A stretch of DNA of 5,106 nt from an uncultured Neisseria sp. (GTDB taxonomy: Bacteria > Pseudomonadota > Gammaproteobacteria > Burkholderiales > Neisseriaceae): positions 1-5,106 of the forward strand of contig CALFOA010000119.1 of NCBI GenBank assembly GCA_937919795.1. Direction: 5' to 3'. How positions within the stretch are numbered: the first letter of the stretch is position 1; every line of letters begins with the position of its first letter. Below, one piece after another: positions 4,748 through 5,106 of the stretch. The position numbers and the translations under genes were made by a program. The notes beneath the pieces are model-generated. The model made no database searches. It worked only from the letters and a program-made list of their open reading frames with translations, and was not told the DNA's origin.

Positions 4748-5106
4748 ATGAAAGCGACCCTGCAAAAAGGCTTTACCTTAATTGAGTTGATGATTGTGGT
4801 GGCGATTATCGGTATTCTGGCGGCGATTGCACTGCCGATGTACGATAATTATGCGGCCAGAGCGCAGATAAGCGAAGCTTTAATCTTTGCCAGCGCGATT
4901 AAGATGGATGTCAGTACCACTTATTTTGGCCAAGGTTGGTCTCCTATTGGCGATTATTCTAATGCCAGTAGCCCTTATGGTCGTTATCTGCAATCGGCGG
5001 TAGTTGATGCTTCCGGCGTCATTACCATGACGATGAATGCTAGCGCTAATCGTCTGATTCAAGGTAAAACACTAACCTTAGTACCTACAGTGGCCAGCAA
5101 TGGCAA
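4748..5106 (+). CDS. Second type IVa pilin precursor, partial at the right edge
   Basis: The frame runs from the ATG at 4748 to the window end without a stop, giving 119 residues. The leader is 8 residues (MKATLQKG), followed by [20 protein letters not shown], identical to the first pilin over the hydrophobic helix, with Glu5 of the mature form. Homology continues weakly, for example ARAQISEAL against ARAQMSEAM and ASGVIT in both. The middle differs and is aromatic ([14 protein letters not shown]). The C-terminal cysteine pair would lie beyond the edge. The start is set by the prepilin leader; the ribosome site is poor (CGGTG only), hinting at lower translation. It may be an alternative major pilin or an expressed tandem paralogue; a silent pilS-type cassette is unlikely because the start and leader are intact. 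Confidence 0.9.
   Translation, partial: MKATLQKGFTLIELMIVVAIIGILAAIALPMYDNYAARAQISEALIFASAIKMDVSTTYFGQGWSPIGDYSNASSPYGRYLQSAVVDASGVITMTMNASANRLIQGKTLTLVPTVASNG

Overview
The window looks like chromosome of a Neisseria-type betaproteobacterium (Neisseriaceae). The best clue is the DNA uptake sequence. The 12-mer TGCCTGTCTGAA occurs exactly once (complement of 1705-1716), with one- or two-base variants at 164-175, 1684-1695, 2087-2098, 2105-2116 and 3322-3333. From memory, this is the 'wadDUS' dialect described for Neisseria wadsworthii and its relatives, not the ATGCCGTCTGAA of the pathogens. The rsmG-parA gene order, the tandem type IV pilin genes and the dense intergenic palindromes fit that assignment. 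Species cannot be fixed from the sequence alone.

Layout. Positions 1-256 hold the end of what looks like a Neisseria TATAGT-ended intergenic repeat, a perfect REPIN-like inverted repeat and an uptake sequence. A housekeeping pair follows on the + strand: rsmG (16S rRNA m7G527 methyltransferase, 257-886) and parA (chromosome-partition ATPase, 898-1662), 11 bases apart. The pair ends in a terminator built from two inverted uptake sequences. A repeat-filled gap (1721-2083) separates it from ppk2 (polyphosphate kinase 2), which is on the - strand at 2135-3064 and has its own uptake-sequence terminator. No parB follows parA.

The 1.07 kb between ppk2 and the pilins (3065-4131) has no convincing gene. 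Its first half is a nested repeat structure: a two-hairpin repeat in inverted copies (about 3335-3405 and 3545-3611) enclosing a third, degenerate REPIN. Its second half is the control region of the first pilin: two identical 15-bp direct repeats 43 bp apart, a textbook sigma-54 (-24/-12) promoter at 3943-3958, and a structured leader of about 163 nt.

The first pilin gene (4132-4557) encodes a complete 141-residue type IVa prepilin with a 7-residue leader, Glu5 and a C-terminal cysteine pair, and is followed by a strong terminator. A second prepilin gene starts at 4748 and runs off the right edge. The two proteins share a nearly identical N-terminal helix, but their DNA there differs at about half of the codons. 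The parts most worth a second look are the sigma-54 pilin control region, the nested repeats and the tandem pilins. I see no clear sign of an entirely new system.
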